The translations under genes were made by a program, and so were the position numbers. Source: Deltaproteobacteria bacterium (lineage in GTDB: Bacteria > Myxococcota_A > UBA9160 > UBA6930). Taken from it: a stretch of 53,246 bases of DNA. Position 1 is the first letter of the stretch. Each line of letters begins with the position of its first letter. The DNA lies in the NCBI GenBank assembly GCA_029261795.1, contig JAJDAP010000110.1, forward strand, positions 1 to 53,246, read 5' to 3'. Below are positions 41,334-53,241 of the stretch, in pieces. The notes under the pieces are model-generated. The model was not told the origin of the DNA and did no database searches. It saw only the letters and a program-made list of their open reading frames with translations.

Positions 41334-41652
41334 CGGTGGCGGCCGCGACCTCGCGCCTGCCGCGCAAGACGAAGCGCGCCGCTCGGGTCGCATCGGCGAG
41401 CCGCTGCGCGGGTGTGCGGCCTAGCGTTCGTTCGAACATCGAGTCCGTGCCGGGGTCGGGCTCCGAGAGGGAGACCGTCACCTCGAGTCCGGCCGCCCGG
41501 ACGAGCCTCTCCACGAGGTTGGCCGATGGCGTTCGCGCCCCGGATTCGATCCGGCCCACGGTCGATTTCGGAACACCCGCCCTCTGGGCCAGGGCGGTCT
41601 GGCTCAAGCCCGCTCTCCGCCGAGCCTCCCGGACGATGTTTGCGATCGACAT
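41326..41652 (-). CDS. XRE-family regulator paired with the nucleotidyltransferase
   Basis: A 108-residue protein. Residues 14-38 (AGLSQTALAQRAGVPKSTVGRIES) are an XRE helix-turn-helix with GARTPS following. The C-terminus (MFERTLGRTPAQRLADATRAARFV about 70-93) is helical and probably contacts the partner. The ATG at 41652 lies 7 bases downstream of a perfect 22-bp palindrome. Autoregulation is very likely. It overlaps the nucleotidyltransferase start by 8 bases. Confidence 0.82.
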   Translation of the reverse strand: MSIANIVREARRRAGLSQTALAQRAGVPKSTVGRIESGARTPSANLVERLVRAAGLEVTVSLSEPDPGTDSMFERTLGRTPAQRLADATRAARFVLRGRREVAAATDG

Positions 41653-41659
41653 GGCTAGT

Positions 41660-41681
41660 ATGATAGCCAATTGGCTATCAT
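41660..41681. promoter_or_regulatory. Perfect 22-bp palindromic operator
   Basis: The two half-sites are ATGATAGCCAA and TTGGCTATCAT with no mismatch, placed just before the ATG of the XRE regulator gene. On the minus strand the distal half includes TATCAT, a plausible -10 element. Binding of the XRE dimer here would shut off the module. Confidence 0.8.
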
Positions 41682-41712
41682 CTGCCTTGAAGTCTCCAAG
41701 AAACTGGAACGG

Positions 41713-42165
41713 CTACCGCACCGCGACGGTCTTCGGCTTGGCTTCCTGTCGCTTGGCGATCTCGATGGTCAGCACGCCATCCTCGATGGAGGCTTCGACG
41801 CGGTCGGGATCGGCATTGCCGGGTAGGGAGAATGAGCGGGCGAAGGAGCCGTAGGTCCGCTCGACGAAGCGACGGTGCTCGTCCTTCTCCTCGCGCTCGC
41901 TTCGTTTCTCCCCGCGGATGGTGAGGACGTCGTTTTCGAACTCGACGGTGATGTCCTCCTTCTTCGCTCCGGGAAGTTCCGCGGTGACGACGTACTTCCC
42001 GTCGTCTTCCGTGATGTCCACGGAGGGTGCCGATGTCGCCGGCACGTCCTCGAACTGGGCGAAGAGGCGCGGCAGGGCCGGCCAACCGCCCGGACGGGTT
42101 CTCAACAGGTCGAACTCACGAAAGGGGTCAAACGGCTGAATCGACGATTCGTTTCTGTCTGCCAT
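41713..42165 (-). CDS. Small heat-shock protein (Hsp20/alpha-crystallin)
   Basis: A 150-residue ATP-independent chaperone. After a short N-terminal segment (IQPFDPFREFDLLRTRPG), the alpha-crystallin domain (about 48-135) shows APSVDITEDDGKYVVTAELPGAKKEDI, LTIRGEKRSEREE, YGSFARSFSLPGNADPDRVEASIEDGVLTIEIAK, with GVLTI and the C-terminal KTVAVR in place of an I-x-I motif. It binds unfolding proteins. The ATG at 42165 has AAAGGACC upstream. I saw no clear heat-shock sigma promoter. The frame continues upstream but is antisense to the serine hydrolase gene. Confidence 0.9.
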   Translation of the reverse strand: MADRNESSIQPFDPFREFDLLRTRPGGWPALPRLFAQFEDVPATSAPSVDITEDDGKYVVTAELPGAKKEDITVEFENDVLTIRGEKRSEREEKDEHRRFVERTYGSFARSFSLPGNADPDRVEASIEDGVLTIEIAKRQEAKPKTVAVR

Positions 42166-42320
42166 GGGTATGGTCCTTTCATTGATGGGCGCACAAGAAA
42201 CCCTGTGCACGAGATGAAGCATTGCAAGCGCCATGTCCGCGGCTCGAGGCCGGAAACGAAAGCGGGCACGCTGCAGCTCCACCGGGGCCGAGCCCACCCG
42301 CAGTACCCGCCGTTCGCTGC

Positions 42321-43508
42321 TCAGATGGCCTCGAAGAACGCCCCGATGCAACCGAACGCGCCGGCCGAGCCGACCAGGCCCGACTTCATCTCGTTCATCG
42401 TGAAGCCGAAGCCCACCTTCGCGTCCGGGTCTGCCATGCCGATCGAGCCGCCGGCGCCGGGGTGACCGAAGGCGCGCGGGTTCGGGCTCAGCGGGATCAT
42501 GTCGTGGCGCAACATGAAGCCGAGGCCGAAGCGCATGGGGAGTTGGCCCAATACCGCGTCGGGGCCGAAGGCCTGTTCCTCGATGGCGCGGTCGATGCTG
42601 CTCGTTTCGAGGATGCGCACGCCGTCCTGCTCGCCGCCGCGTGCGAGGACCCCATAGATCTGGGCCAGCGAGCGCGCCGTGCCGTGGCCGTTGGCCGCCG
42701 GGATCTCGGCGGCGCGCCACGCGCGAGAGTTGACCGAGCCCGGCGGCGAGGGCGGGTTCGCGAAGGCGGCGCCCGTCATCGTGGTCGGGTCCTGCATGTC
42801 GCGCATCATGTCGCCCAACGGACCTTCGATCCTGGGTGCGTCGGCCGGCGGGGCTGCGCCGAAGGCGCCGTGCAGGTCGGAGGTGCGCGCGTCGTGCTCG
42901 GCTGCGAGGCCGATGTGGAAGTCCGCGCCCAGCGGCTCCGCCACGTGCCGACGGAAGTAGTTGCCCACACTCCGGCCCGAGACCCGGCGGATCAGCTCGC
43001 CGACGAGGAAGCCGAACGTCATGGCGTGGTAACCGTGCTTCTCGCCCGGCGTCCACCACGGTTCTTGGGCGGCCAGCGCCTCGACCACGCGCTCCCAGTC
43101 GTAGAGTGCTCCGGCCGGGAGCGGCTGCCGGATCGCGGGAAGGCCCGCCTGGTGGCTCAGCAGGTAGCGGACCGGGAGGGTCTCCTTGCCGCCGGCCGCG
43201 AACTCGGGCCAGTAGTGGGCGACGGGCTGGTCGATGTCGAGCTTGCCCTGTTCGATCAACTGGTGGGCGCAGATCGCGGTCATGCCCTTGGTCGTCGAAT
43301 AGACATTGACGAGGGTGTCGCGTTCCCAGGGGCGGCCGCGCTCCTTGTCGTAGTGGCCGCCCCAGAGATCGACCACGAGTTCGCCGTCGAGCGTGAACGC
43401 GATCGCGGCGCCGATCTCCGACCCGGCGTCGAAGCTCTGCTGGAAGAGATCGCGGACCTTCTGGAAGCGCGGGTCGCAGTGGCCCTGCACGGGAATGCTG
43501 GATGTCAT
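42321..43508 (-). CDS. Serine beta-lactamase-fold esterase (EstB/class C type)
   Basis: A 395-residue protein of the class C beta-lactamase/penicillin-binding fold: STTK (Ser71-Lys74) is the nucleophile motif, GYHAMTFG (Tyr160) replaces the Y-x-N, and HPGAGGSIGM replaces the KTG region. There is no signal peptide, so it is probably a cytoplasmic esterase such as EstB relatives. The ATG has GGAG at good spacing. It lies alone between Hsp20 and rarA on the same strand, 51 bases from rarA. Confidence 0.83.
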   Translation of the reverse strand: MTSSIPVQGHCDPRFQKVRDLFQQSFDAGSEIGAAIAFTLDGELVVDLWGGHYDKERGRPWERDTLVNVYSTTKGMTAICAHQLIEQGKLDIDQPVAHYWPEFAAGGKETLPVRYLLSHQAGLPAIRQPLPAGALYDWERVVEALAAQEPWWTPGEKHGYHAMTFGFLVGELIRRVSGRSVGNYFRRHVAEPLGADFHIGLAAEHDARTSDLHGAFGAAPPADAPRIEGPLGDMMRDMQDPTTMTGAAFANPPSPPGSVNSRAWRAAEIPAANGHGTARSLAQIYGVLARGGEQDGVRILETSSIDRAIEEQAFGPDAVLGQLPMRFGLGFMLRHDMIPLSPNPRAFGHPGAGGSIGMADPDAKVGFGFTMNEMKSGLVGSAGAFGCIGAFFEAI

Positions 43509-43559
43509 CGTCGTCTCCGTTCGGCGTCAGCCAAGCTCGAGTGGCGGCCTTCTTGAATG

Positions 43560-44933
43560 TTATTCGGACTCGTCGCGAAGCTTCCGCCAGCGCTCGACAC
43601 GCTCGCGGATGGCGTCCTCGGCGCCGCGATCACTCGGCTCGTAGAAGGGAAGTCCTGGAGTTCCCTCGGGAAGGTTCTGCTCCGCCACGAAGGCCTCCTC
43701 CTCGTCGTGAGGATACCGGTAGCCCTCTCCATAGCCCTCTGCCTTCATCAGGCCCGTCGGTGCGTTGCGCAGATGCATCGGGATCGGCAGCGCGCCACTC
43801 GCGCGCACCGCCTCGCTCGCCCGGTTGATCGAGACGTAGGAGCGATTGCTCTTCGGCGCGCTGGCGAGAAAGGTGGTGGCCTGGGCAAGCGGGATGCGGC
43901 CTTCGGGGAGCCCGATCCGCTCGACGGTTTGATAGGCGGCGAGGGCCAGGGGAAGGCCCTGGGGCTCGGCGTTGCCGACATCCTCGGAGGCGAAGACCAC
44001 CAGCCGTCGGGCGATGAAGAGCGGGTCTTCGCCGCCTTCGAGCATCCGCGCCAGGTAGTAGACGGCAGCGTCGGGGTCGCTTGCGCGCAGGCTCTTGATG
44101 AAGGCCGAGATGGTGTTGTAGTGCTCTTCGCGGTCGCGATCGTAGAGCAGGGTTCGTTGGCCGATCGTCTCGCGCACGGCATCGACGCCTAACGTCCCAG
44201 CTGCGGGGTCATGGGCGGCCGCCGCAGTCTCGAGCATGCCGAGTGCTCGGCGAGCGTCTCCATCCGCGGCGTCCGCGATGGCGCGGACGGCCTCGTCCGA
44301 GATGTCGAGGCCGCCGAGGCCGCGATCGGCGTCTGCAGCGGCGCGGCGCAACAGCGCCACCAGGTCTTCGGCTTCGAGGGGCTTCAAGGTGAAGACGCGA
44401 CAGCGCGAAAGCAGCGGACCGATCACCTCGAAGGAAGGATTCTCGGTCGTCGCACCCACCAGCGTGATCGTGCCGGCCTCGACGTGGGGCAGCAGGGCAT
44501 CCTGTTGGGCGCGATTGAAGCGATGGATCTCGTCGAGAAAGAAGACCGTGTGCTGGCCAGTTCGGCGCGCCCGCTTGGCCTCGGCGACCACCTCTCGAAC
44601 ATCCTTCAGGCCCGCCATCACCGCCGAGAGCCCTACGAACCGTGCGGCCCCGGTGGGCTGCGCCGTGGCCACAAGGCGCGCCAGTGTGGTCTTGCCGATT
44701 CCGGGTGGCCCCCAGAGCACCATCGAGGGCAATCGGCCGGCCTCGATCAGCTGGCGGAGCGGCGCGCCGGGGGCGACGAGGTGGTCTTGTCCGACCACTT
44801 CATCGAGCGAGCGGGGCCGCATCCGATCGGGCAATGGGGCGTGGCGATCGGCCGGCGAGGGCGCGTTCGATGCGGCCTCATCGGGTGTCGCCGGGTTCTC
44901 CGGAAAGAGTTCGAGAGATTCTCCGTCGCCCAT
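43560..44933 (-). CDS. rarA: Replication-associated recombination protein A (AAA clamp-loader-like ATPase)
   Basis: A 457-residue RarA/MgsA: RPRSLDEVVGQDHL (40-52), Walker A GPPGIGKT (75-82), Walker B FFLDEIH (131-137), sensor GATTENPSFEV, LLSRCRVF, then the C-terminal DUF/tetramerisation part HYNTISAFIKSLRASDPDAAVYYLARMLEGGEDP and SWVPY-like end. It acts at stalled replication forks and in recombination. The first 30 residues carry a short QxxLF-like motif (LELFPEN) that could bind the sliding clamp. It is transcribed divergently from nadK, 66 bases apart. Confidence 0.93.
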   Translation of the reverse strand: MGDGESLELFPENPATPDEAASNAPSPADRHAPLPDRMRPRSLDEVVGQDHLVAPGAPLRQLIEAGRLPSMVLWGPPGIGKTTLARLVATAQPTGAARFVGLSAVMAGLKDVREVVAEAKRARRTGQHTVFFLDEIHRFNRAQQDALLPHVEAGTITLVGATTENPSFEVIGPLLSRCRVFTLKPLEAEDLVALLRRAAADADRGLGGLDISDEAVRAIADAADGDARRALGMLETAAAAHDPAAGTLGVDAVRETIGQRTLLYDRDREEHYNTISAFIKSLRASDPDAAVYYLARMLEGGEDPLFIARRLVVFASEDVGNAEPQGLPLALAAYQTVERIGLPEGRIPLAQATTFLASAPKSNRSYVSINRASEAVRASGALPIPMHLRNAPTGLMKAEGYGEGYRYPHDEEEAFVAEQNLPEGTPGLPFYEPSDRGAEDAIRERVERWRKLRDESE

Positions 44934-44999
44934 CGCGGGAGTCTACCGTGCGCGGGCTGCGAACCCGCCCGGGTGTGTCATCGTTCGGCCGGAGGCTTT

Positions 45000-45866
45000 G
45001 TGAGCAACGGCGAGGTGCGATCGATCGGTTTGTGCGTGAAGCCGGCGTCGGCGTCGGCCGGCGAAGCCGCGCGGGATCTCACGGCCTGGCTCTCCAGCCG
45101 CGGTGTCGAAGTCTCCGTCGATCCCGAGGCGGCCGAATGGTGCGACGTGCCCAGCCTCGATCGGGAAGCCCTGGCCGAGAAGTCGGATCTGCTGATCGTG
45201 CTCGGCGGCGACGGCACGATTCTCTCGGTCGCCCGCGAAACCGGTGCTCGCAGCGTGCCGATTCTCGGCGTCAATCTCGGCACGCTGGGCTTCCTCGCCG
45301 AGGTCAACCCGGACGAACTCCAGCCACTACTCGAAGACGTGCTCGGCGGGAACTACACCACCGAGCCGCGCATGCGCTTCGATGTGCGCGCGAGTCGGGA
45401 CGGGCGCGAACTGTTGCGCGCGCTCGCCCTCAACGATGCCGTGCTCAATCGCGGTGATCTCTCGCGCATGATCGATCTCGAAGCGTCCGCCGATGGGCGC
45501 CCGGTCACCCGCTACTACGGCGATGGCCTGATCGTCTCGACGCCCACCGGTTCGACGGCCTACACGCTCTCGGCCGGTGGCCCCATCCTGATGCCCGGCT
45601 CCCACGTCTACGCGATGACCCCGATCTGTCCGCACACGCTGACCCAACGCCCCCTGGTCCTGCCGGCCTCCATCTCGATGCAGATCAGGGTGCGCAGTCG
45701 CGAGGGCACGGCCCAGTTGACCGTCGACGGACAGATCGGCGAACTGCTCCAGGATGGCGATGTGGTCACGGTGAGTGCAGGGGCACCGCCCGCGCACTTC
45801 GTCGTGGCGCCGGGTCGTTCCCGCTTCGACGTGCTCCGAACCAAGCTCGGCTGGGGCGCGGGATGA
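45000..45866 (+). CDS. nadK: NAD kinase
   Basis: A 288-residue ATP-NAD kinase that makes NADP. The GGDGT motif (69-73), GVNLGTLGFL, ALNDAVLNRG (NE/D motif) and STPTGSTAYTLSAGGPI (about 180-196) are all in place. The GTG at 45000 follows GGAGG. Its stop overlaps the recN start by 4 bases (ATGA), the common nadK-recN arrangement. Confidence 0.95.
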   Translation: MSNGEVRSIGLCVKPASASAGEAARDLTAWLSSRGVEVSVDPEAAEWCDVPSLDREALAEKSDLLIVLGGDGTILSVARETGARSVPILGVNLGTLGFLAEVNPDELQPLLEDVLGGNYTTEPRMRFDVRASRDGRELLRALALNDAVLNRGDLSRMIDLEASADGRPVTRYYGDGLIVSTPTGSTAYTLSAGGPILMPGSHVYAMTPICPHTLTQRPLVLPASISMQIRVRSREGTAQLTVDGQIGELLQDGDVVTVSAGAPPAHFVVAPGRSRFDVLRTKLGWGAG

Positions 45867-47581
45867 TCGAGCGCCTGCGCATCGAGGAATTGGCCCTCGT
45901 CGAACGCCTCGAGCTCGAGTTCGGTGCCGGGCTCAACGTGTTGACGGGAGAGACCGGCGCCGGGAAATCGATCGTGCTAGGCGCGCTCTCGCTGTTGGCC
46001 GGCGCGCGCGCAAAGGGCGATGCGGTTCGCGAGGGCTCCGAAACCGCCGTCGTCGAGGCCGTCTTCGACACCTCGGGCCTGCCTGGCCTCGAAGCCGAGC
46101 TACTCGAGCGTGGGCTCGAGGCTGAGGGCCACGAACTGATCGTGCGTCGCAGCGTTTCGCGCAATGGTCGAAGCCGCGCCTGGATCGGTGGCCAGTTGGT
46201 CCCGATCTCGACGCTGGCCGAGCTGCTCGCCGATCGGATCGAGATCTCGAGCCAGCACGCCTCCCAGGCGTTGCTTCGCCCCGAAGTGCAGGGGCGCCTG
46301 CTCGATGCCGCGGGTGGGCTCAGCGCAGGGCGCGAACGGGTCGCCGAAGGGATTGCCGAGTTGCGAGAGCGAGATCAGGAAATCGCCCGCCTGACCTCCG
46401 ACGCCGACGAGCGGACCCGCCGCGAGGACTACCTCGCCTTCCAGATTCAAGAGATCGATGAAGCCCGGATCGATCCGGCCGAGCTGTCGGGTCTCGATGC
46501 TGAGCACGGCCGGCTCGTCCACGCCGAGCGCCTCCAGGGCGAGGCCGGGCGCGCAGCGGCCGAGATCCAGGGCGATGCCTCGGCACCGGAGGCTCCGGGC
46601 GCCGCAGACCGGATCGGCAGCGCCGCGCGCACCACCGAGGAGCTGGCCGAACTCGATCGCGAGCTGGCCCCCCTCGCCGAGCGGCTGATCGTGGCGCGAA
46701 CCGAACTCGACGACCTCGGCGCGGAACTCGAACGTTATGCGTCGGGCATCGAGGTGGATCCGGCGCGGCTGGTCCAGGTGGAAGAGCGGATCCAGCAATT
46801 CGAGCGCCTGCGCCGCAAGTACGGCGAAACGGCCGAGGCGATCCTCGAGTTCCGGGACACGGCTGCTACCGAGCGTGCAGCCCTCGCCGGCAGCGACGAA
46901 CGCCTCGGCAAGTTGAGTACCGAACGCAGCGCTGCGCATGCGGCGGTCGCGCAACAGGCCACCAAGCTGAGCCGCGCGCGCAAGAAGACGGCGAAGTCCC
47001 TGGCGAGCGAGGCCGAGGCGGCGATTCGGGAACTGGCCCTCGCCGAGGCCGCCTTCGAGATCGCCCTGGAACCCGTCGAAGCGCCCGATGGATTGCCGTG
47101 TGCGGCCTTCGGCGCCGAATCGATCGAGTTCCGTTTCTCGGCGAACCCCGGCGAAGGGGCCCGCCCGCTTCGCAAGGTGGCTTCCGGCGGCGAACTCTCG
47201 CGCATCTTCCTCGCCCTGAAGAACGTGCTGCGACGCAGTGATGCCGGCATGGTCCTGGTGTTCGATGAAGTGGATACCGGCATCGGCGGGGCCGTGGCCG
47301 AGAAGGTGGGCGGCGTGCTGGGATCGCTGGCCGGCGAACATCAGGTCCTCTGCATCACGCATCTGCCCCAGATCGCTGCCCAGGCCGAGCATCATTTCGA
47401 GGTCCGGAAGACCTCTGAGAAGGGGCGCACCTGCACCGAGCTGGTGCGGCTCTCGGACCGCGAACGGGTCGATGAACTGGCTCGGATGGCGGGCGGCGAG
47501 ACGGTGACCGACGCGACCCGCCGCCATGCTCGCGCGTTGCTGCGTGGTGCCCGGGCCCCAGCGCCCAGCGCCGACGGCTGA
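45863..47581 (+). CDS. recN: DNA repair protein RecN
   Basis: A 572-residue SMC-like protein for double-strand-break repair. The N-terminal Walker A GETGAGKSI (29-37), a long coiled coil (about 160-370), and C-terminal signature VASGGELSRIFLALK and Walker B LVFDEVDTGIGG with HLPQIAAQAEHHF are complete. It is co-translated with nadK. The length is typical of the family (about 550-570). Confidence 0.96.
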   Translation: MIERLRIEELALVERLELEFGAGLNVLTGETGAGKSIVLGALSLLAGARAKGDAVREGSETAVVEAVFDTSGLPGLEAELLERGLEAEGHELIVRRSVSRNGRSRAWIGGQLVPISTLAELLADRIEISSQHASQALLRPEVQGRLLDAAGGLSAGRERVAEGIAELRERDQEIARLTSDADERTRREDYLAFQIQEIDEARIDPAELSGLDAEHGRLVHAERLQGEAGRAAAEIQGDASAPEAPGAADRIGSAARTTEELAELDRELAPLAERLIVARTELDDLGAELERYASGIEVDPARLVQVEERIQQFERLRRKYGETAEAILEFRDTAATERAALAGSDERLGKLSTERSAAHAAVAQQATKLSRARKKTAKSLASEAEAAIRELALAEAAFEIALEPVEAPDGLPCAAFGAESIEFRFSANPGEGARPLRKVASGGELSRIFLALKNVLRRSDAGMVLVFDEVDTGIGGAVAEKVGGVLGSLAGEHQVLCITHLPQIAAQAEHHFEVRKTSEKGRTCTELVRLSDRERVDELARMAGGETVTDATRRHARALLRGARAPAPSADG

Positions 47582-47703
47582 GCCCGAATAACACCAGCGC
47601 TCACCCCGCCTTCGGGCCTGAATCGCGCCCTCGTGAAGCGGCATCAAGTTCCCGCTTCAAGGCTCCGATGGTTCTGGGAAGGCGAGCCGTGGGTCAGGGG
47701 AAA

Positions 47704-47717
47704 GTGACAGGGGTCAC
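47704..47717. other. Short palindrome GTGAC-AGGG-GTCAC
   Basis: A perfect 5-bp inverted repeat with a 4-base centre in the 226-base gap before the FHA gene. It could be an operator; no supporting promoter was recognised. Confidence 0.25.
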
Positions 47718-47807
47718 GGTCTCCCTGTGTGGGCTTTCCGACACGCATTGAACCGGTGTGTGCTCCCGCCCTTTGCGGGTAGCTCGAGCGAACGGCCGGG
47801 AGGGCGA

Positions 47808-48158
47808 ATGAGCCAACAGAACCAACAGAGTGCGGAGGCGATGGCCCCGGTCCCGTCGGGTGCCTGTGTGCGCGTGACGCACGGCTTCTACGAGGGCCTG
47901 GAACTTCCGGTCGATCGCGATTGGTTCGTGATCGGTCGCGGCCGAGGCGCCGATGCGGTCGTCCCCGAGCCCACGATCAGCCGCGCCCACGCGGCCATCG
48001 GTTGGCAGGCCGGGGAGGGGTTCTTCGTTCAGGATCTCGGCAGCACCAACGGAACCCTGGTGAATGGAAACCGCGAGAAGCATCAAGTGCTCGCGACCGG
48101 CGACGAAATCCAGATGGGCAAGCTCCGCCTGCGCATCCAGCTTCCGAGTGACCAATGA
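47808..48158 (+). CDS. FHA-domain protein
   Basis: A 116-residue single FHA domain: FVIGRGRGADAVVPEPTISRAHAAI (40-64) with Arg44, Ser58 and His61, and DLGSTNGTLVNG (77-88) with Asn81. It binds phosphothreonine peptides, so a Ser/Thr kinase partner is implied somewhere in the genome. The ATG at 47808 has a GGAGGG site. Its stop overlaps the M23 peptidase start by 4 bases (ATGA), suggesting a shared role in envelope or division control. Confidence 0.85.
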   Translation: MSQQNQQSAEAMAPVPSGACVRVTHGFYEGLELPVDRDWFVIGRGRGADAVVPEPTISRAHAAIGWQAGEGFFVQDLGSTNGTLVNGNREKHQVLATGDEIQMGKLRLRIQLPSDQ

Positions 48159-49165
48159 AGGCCCAGCACCAAGCGTACAACCTGATCCTGGTTTCCGACG
48201 AGAAGTCGCCGGTTCGGCGCTTCACCCTGACTCACCAGCGCATCCGCCAGGTCGTGGTCGGCTCGGCGGCCCTGGTGCTCGTCCTGTGCATCGGGCTGAT
48301 CGACTATGTAAGGCTGCGCATCGATGCCGTGGACGTGGTCGCGCTGCGCTCCCGGACCGTCGAGCAGCAGGAACAACTGGCCGGCCTGGCGTCCGAAGTG
48401 GGCACGCTGAAGAGCGAGTTCGATGCCCTGCGCGAACTCGAGCGAAAGGTCCGCGTGATCGCGAACCTGCCTGGCGCCGTGGCGGAAGCCCGCAAGCCGG
48501 AGGTCCCGACTGGACGAGGCGGAGCCCCCGAGGGCCACGCGGACCCGGGCACGGTCCTGCCCGAGACCGCACCGATCCCGACGCATCCGGGCCCGGCGAG
48601 CGCGGCCGAAGAGGTGGACGAGCCGCTGGCCGCCACGCCCCAGCGCGACTTCGACCAGATCGCCCTGACCCGGGCGGCCGACCGCGCGCGCTCCCTGGCG
48701 CTCGCCGTCTCACCGAACCGCGAAAGCCTGGCCCAGTTGGTCGAGGGCCTGGAAGGCAAGCGACACCAGCTCGAATCGACGCCCTCGATCTGGCCGACCG
48801 ATGGCTGGGTGACCTCGCGCTATGGCAACCGCATCTCGCCGTTTACCAGCAGGCCCCAGTTCCACGGTGGCCTGGATATCGCTGCCGCCTTCGGCACCCA
48901 GATCATCGCCCCCGCCCGCGGCCGCGTTTCCTTCGTCGGCAAGAAGGGCCCGATGGGCCGGGCGGTCATCATCGACCATGGCTTCGGCCTCAAGACCACC
49001 TACGCCCACACGGCCAAGACCTACGTGGCCCGGGGCGAGGTCGTCGAGCGCGGCACCCCGATCGCGGCGGTCGGCTCGACCGGGCGCAGCACGGGACCGC
49101 ACCTCCACTACGCGGTCGAGGTCAATGGCCGATCCGTGAATCCGGCCAACTACATCTTCGAGTAG
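48155..49165 (+). CDS. Membrane-anchored M23/LytM peptidoglycan peptidase
   Basis: A 336-residue protein. After a short cytoplasmic part comes one membrane helix (about 34-50), a coiled-coil segment (VEQQEQLAGLASEVGTLKSEFDALRELE), a Pro-rich linker (about 110-175) and the LytM domain (about 210-336): FHGGLDIAAAFGTQI with His and Asp zinc ligands, and STGPHLHYAVEV with the HxH pair. All four ligand positions are present, so it can be active. It probably cleaves peptide cross-links outside the inner membrane. Coupled to the FHA gene. Confidence 0.88.
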   Translation: MKAQHQAYNLILVSDEKSPVRRFTLTHQRIRQVVVGSAALVLVLCIGLIDYVRLRIDAVDVVALRSRTVEQQEQLAGLASEVGTLKSEFDALRELERKVRVIANLPGAVAEARKPEVPTGRGGAPEGHADPGTVLPETAPIPTHPGPASAAEEVDEPLAATPQRDFDQIALTRAADRARSLALAVSPNRESLAQLVEGLEGKRHQLESTPSIWPTDGWVTSRYGNRISPFTSRPQFHGGLDIAAAFGTQIIAPARGRVSFVGKKGPMGRAVIIDHGFGLKTTYAHTAKTYVARGEVVERGTPIAAVGSTGRSTGPHLHYAVEVNGRSVNPANYIFE

Positions 49166-49246
49166 ACCTTCCCGGGGGCGTTTGCCGCGGCGCAGCCCCT
49201 TCCTTAGATTCTCCGGACCTGCCCCCCCGGGAGTACCGGCCTCGCG

Positions 49247-51956
<2,710 letters not shown>

Positions 51957-51970
<14 letters not shown>

Positions 51971-53165
51971 GGGGGCTCGGCCGCCGCAGGTTCGCGGCTT
52001 TCAGTGGGCGGCCGTTCGCACCGGCGTGAAGGAACGCGGGCCCGATCTGGGTCTGCTCGTCAGCGACCGCCCGGCCGCCGTGGCCGGCGTGTTCACCCGC
52101 TCTACGGTGCCCGGTGCCCCGGTCGTGGTCACGCGCCGGCGGGTTCGACGCGGCAGTGCGCGGGCCCTGGTCGTGAACGCGGGTATCTCGAACGTGGCGA
52201 TGGGTGCCGCCGGCATGCGCGATGCCGAGGCCATGACGGCACGGCTTGGCGCCGCTCTCTCGGTCCCGGTTGGCCAGGTGCTCGTCGCCTCGACCGGCGT
52301 GATCGGTGAACCGCTGCCGATGGATCGCATCCTGCCCGGAATCGAGCGCGCCACACGTGGCCTCGCATCGGACGCGATCCGTTCGACGGCCCGCGCGATC
52401 ATGACGACGGACACCGTCGCGAAAGTGGCCTCGAAGAGCTTCGCCTTGGGGAACCGCCGCTGCCGGGTTGCGGGCATCACCAAGGGCTCGGGCATGATCG
52501 AGCCGAAGATGGCGACGATGTTGGCGTTCCTGGCGACCGACGCGCCGGTCTCGGCAGATGTCCTACGCGGGATCTGGCGCGAGGTCGCCGAGGACAGCTT
52601 CAACCGCGTGACGATCGATGGCGAAACCTCGACCAGCGACATGGCGATCGTGCTGGCCAATGGCGCGGCCGGTGGGCGACCGATCACGTCCGCCCGCGGC
52701 GCTTCCGCTGCAGCCTTGCGCATGGGCCTCTCGTCCGTGGCTTCGGAACTCGCGCGTTCCCTGGCGCGCGACGGCGAGGGCGCCACGAAGCTAGTCACCG
52801 TCGAGGTGAGCGGTGCCCGAAGTGAGGCCGAAGCACTGCGCGCGGCCCGACGCATCGCGAACTCACTGCTCGTGAAGACCGCCATCTTCGGTCGCGACCC
52901 GAACTGGGGTCGAATCCTGCAGACCGTGGGCGCCGGCGAGATTCACCTCGACCTGGCCAAGACCGAGGTCCGGCTCTGCGATGTGCCGGTGTTTCGTCGC
53001 GGAGCTTCTGCCGGTGCCGCCGCACGGCTCCGGGCAGGCAAACGCCTGAAGCGTCCCGAAGTCACGATCGCGGTCGACCTCGCCGCCGGAAAGGGCCGCG
53101 CGCGCGTCTGGACCTGCGATCTCTCCTACGACTACGTCCGCATCAACGCGGAGTACACCACCTAG
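51957..53165 (+). CDS. argJ: Bifunctional ornithine acetyltransferase/N-acetylglutamate synthase
   Basis: A 402-residue ArgJ. The oxyanion motif STGVIG (112-117), self-cleavage site [14 protein letters not shown] with nucleophile Thr187, GETSTSDM and the C-terminal [13 protein letters not shown] are complete. The enzyme recycles the acetyl group between ornithine and glutamate in arginine synthesis; single versus dual activity cannot be read. The ATG at 51957 overlaps the secA stop by 14 bases, in a different frame. Confidence 0.95.
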
Positions 53166-53173
53166 CGGGGACG

Positions 53174-53241
53174 GACTCCACAAGTTTCAACTTTGCAAGT
53201 GTACCCCGAGGGGCACGTTCCAAGTTGAAACATGGGGAGTC
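53174..53241. repeat. Long imperfect palindrome (hairpin/REP-like element)
   Basis: Outer arms GACTCC (53174-53179) and GGAGTC (53236-53241), inner arms GTTTCAACTT (53184-53193) and AAGTTGAAAC (53222-53231), and a central CCCC-GA-GGGG. It follows argJ by 8 bases. It could be a strong terminator-like hairpin or one copy of a dispersed palindromic repeat; the window ends here. Confidence 0.6.

Noticed and set aside
42166..43059. Upstream extension of the Hsp20 frame
   Set aside because: Antisense-like overlap with the serine hydrolase gene on the same strand in another frame; Hsp20 family length starts at 42165.
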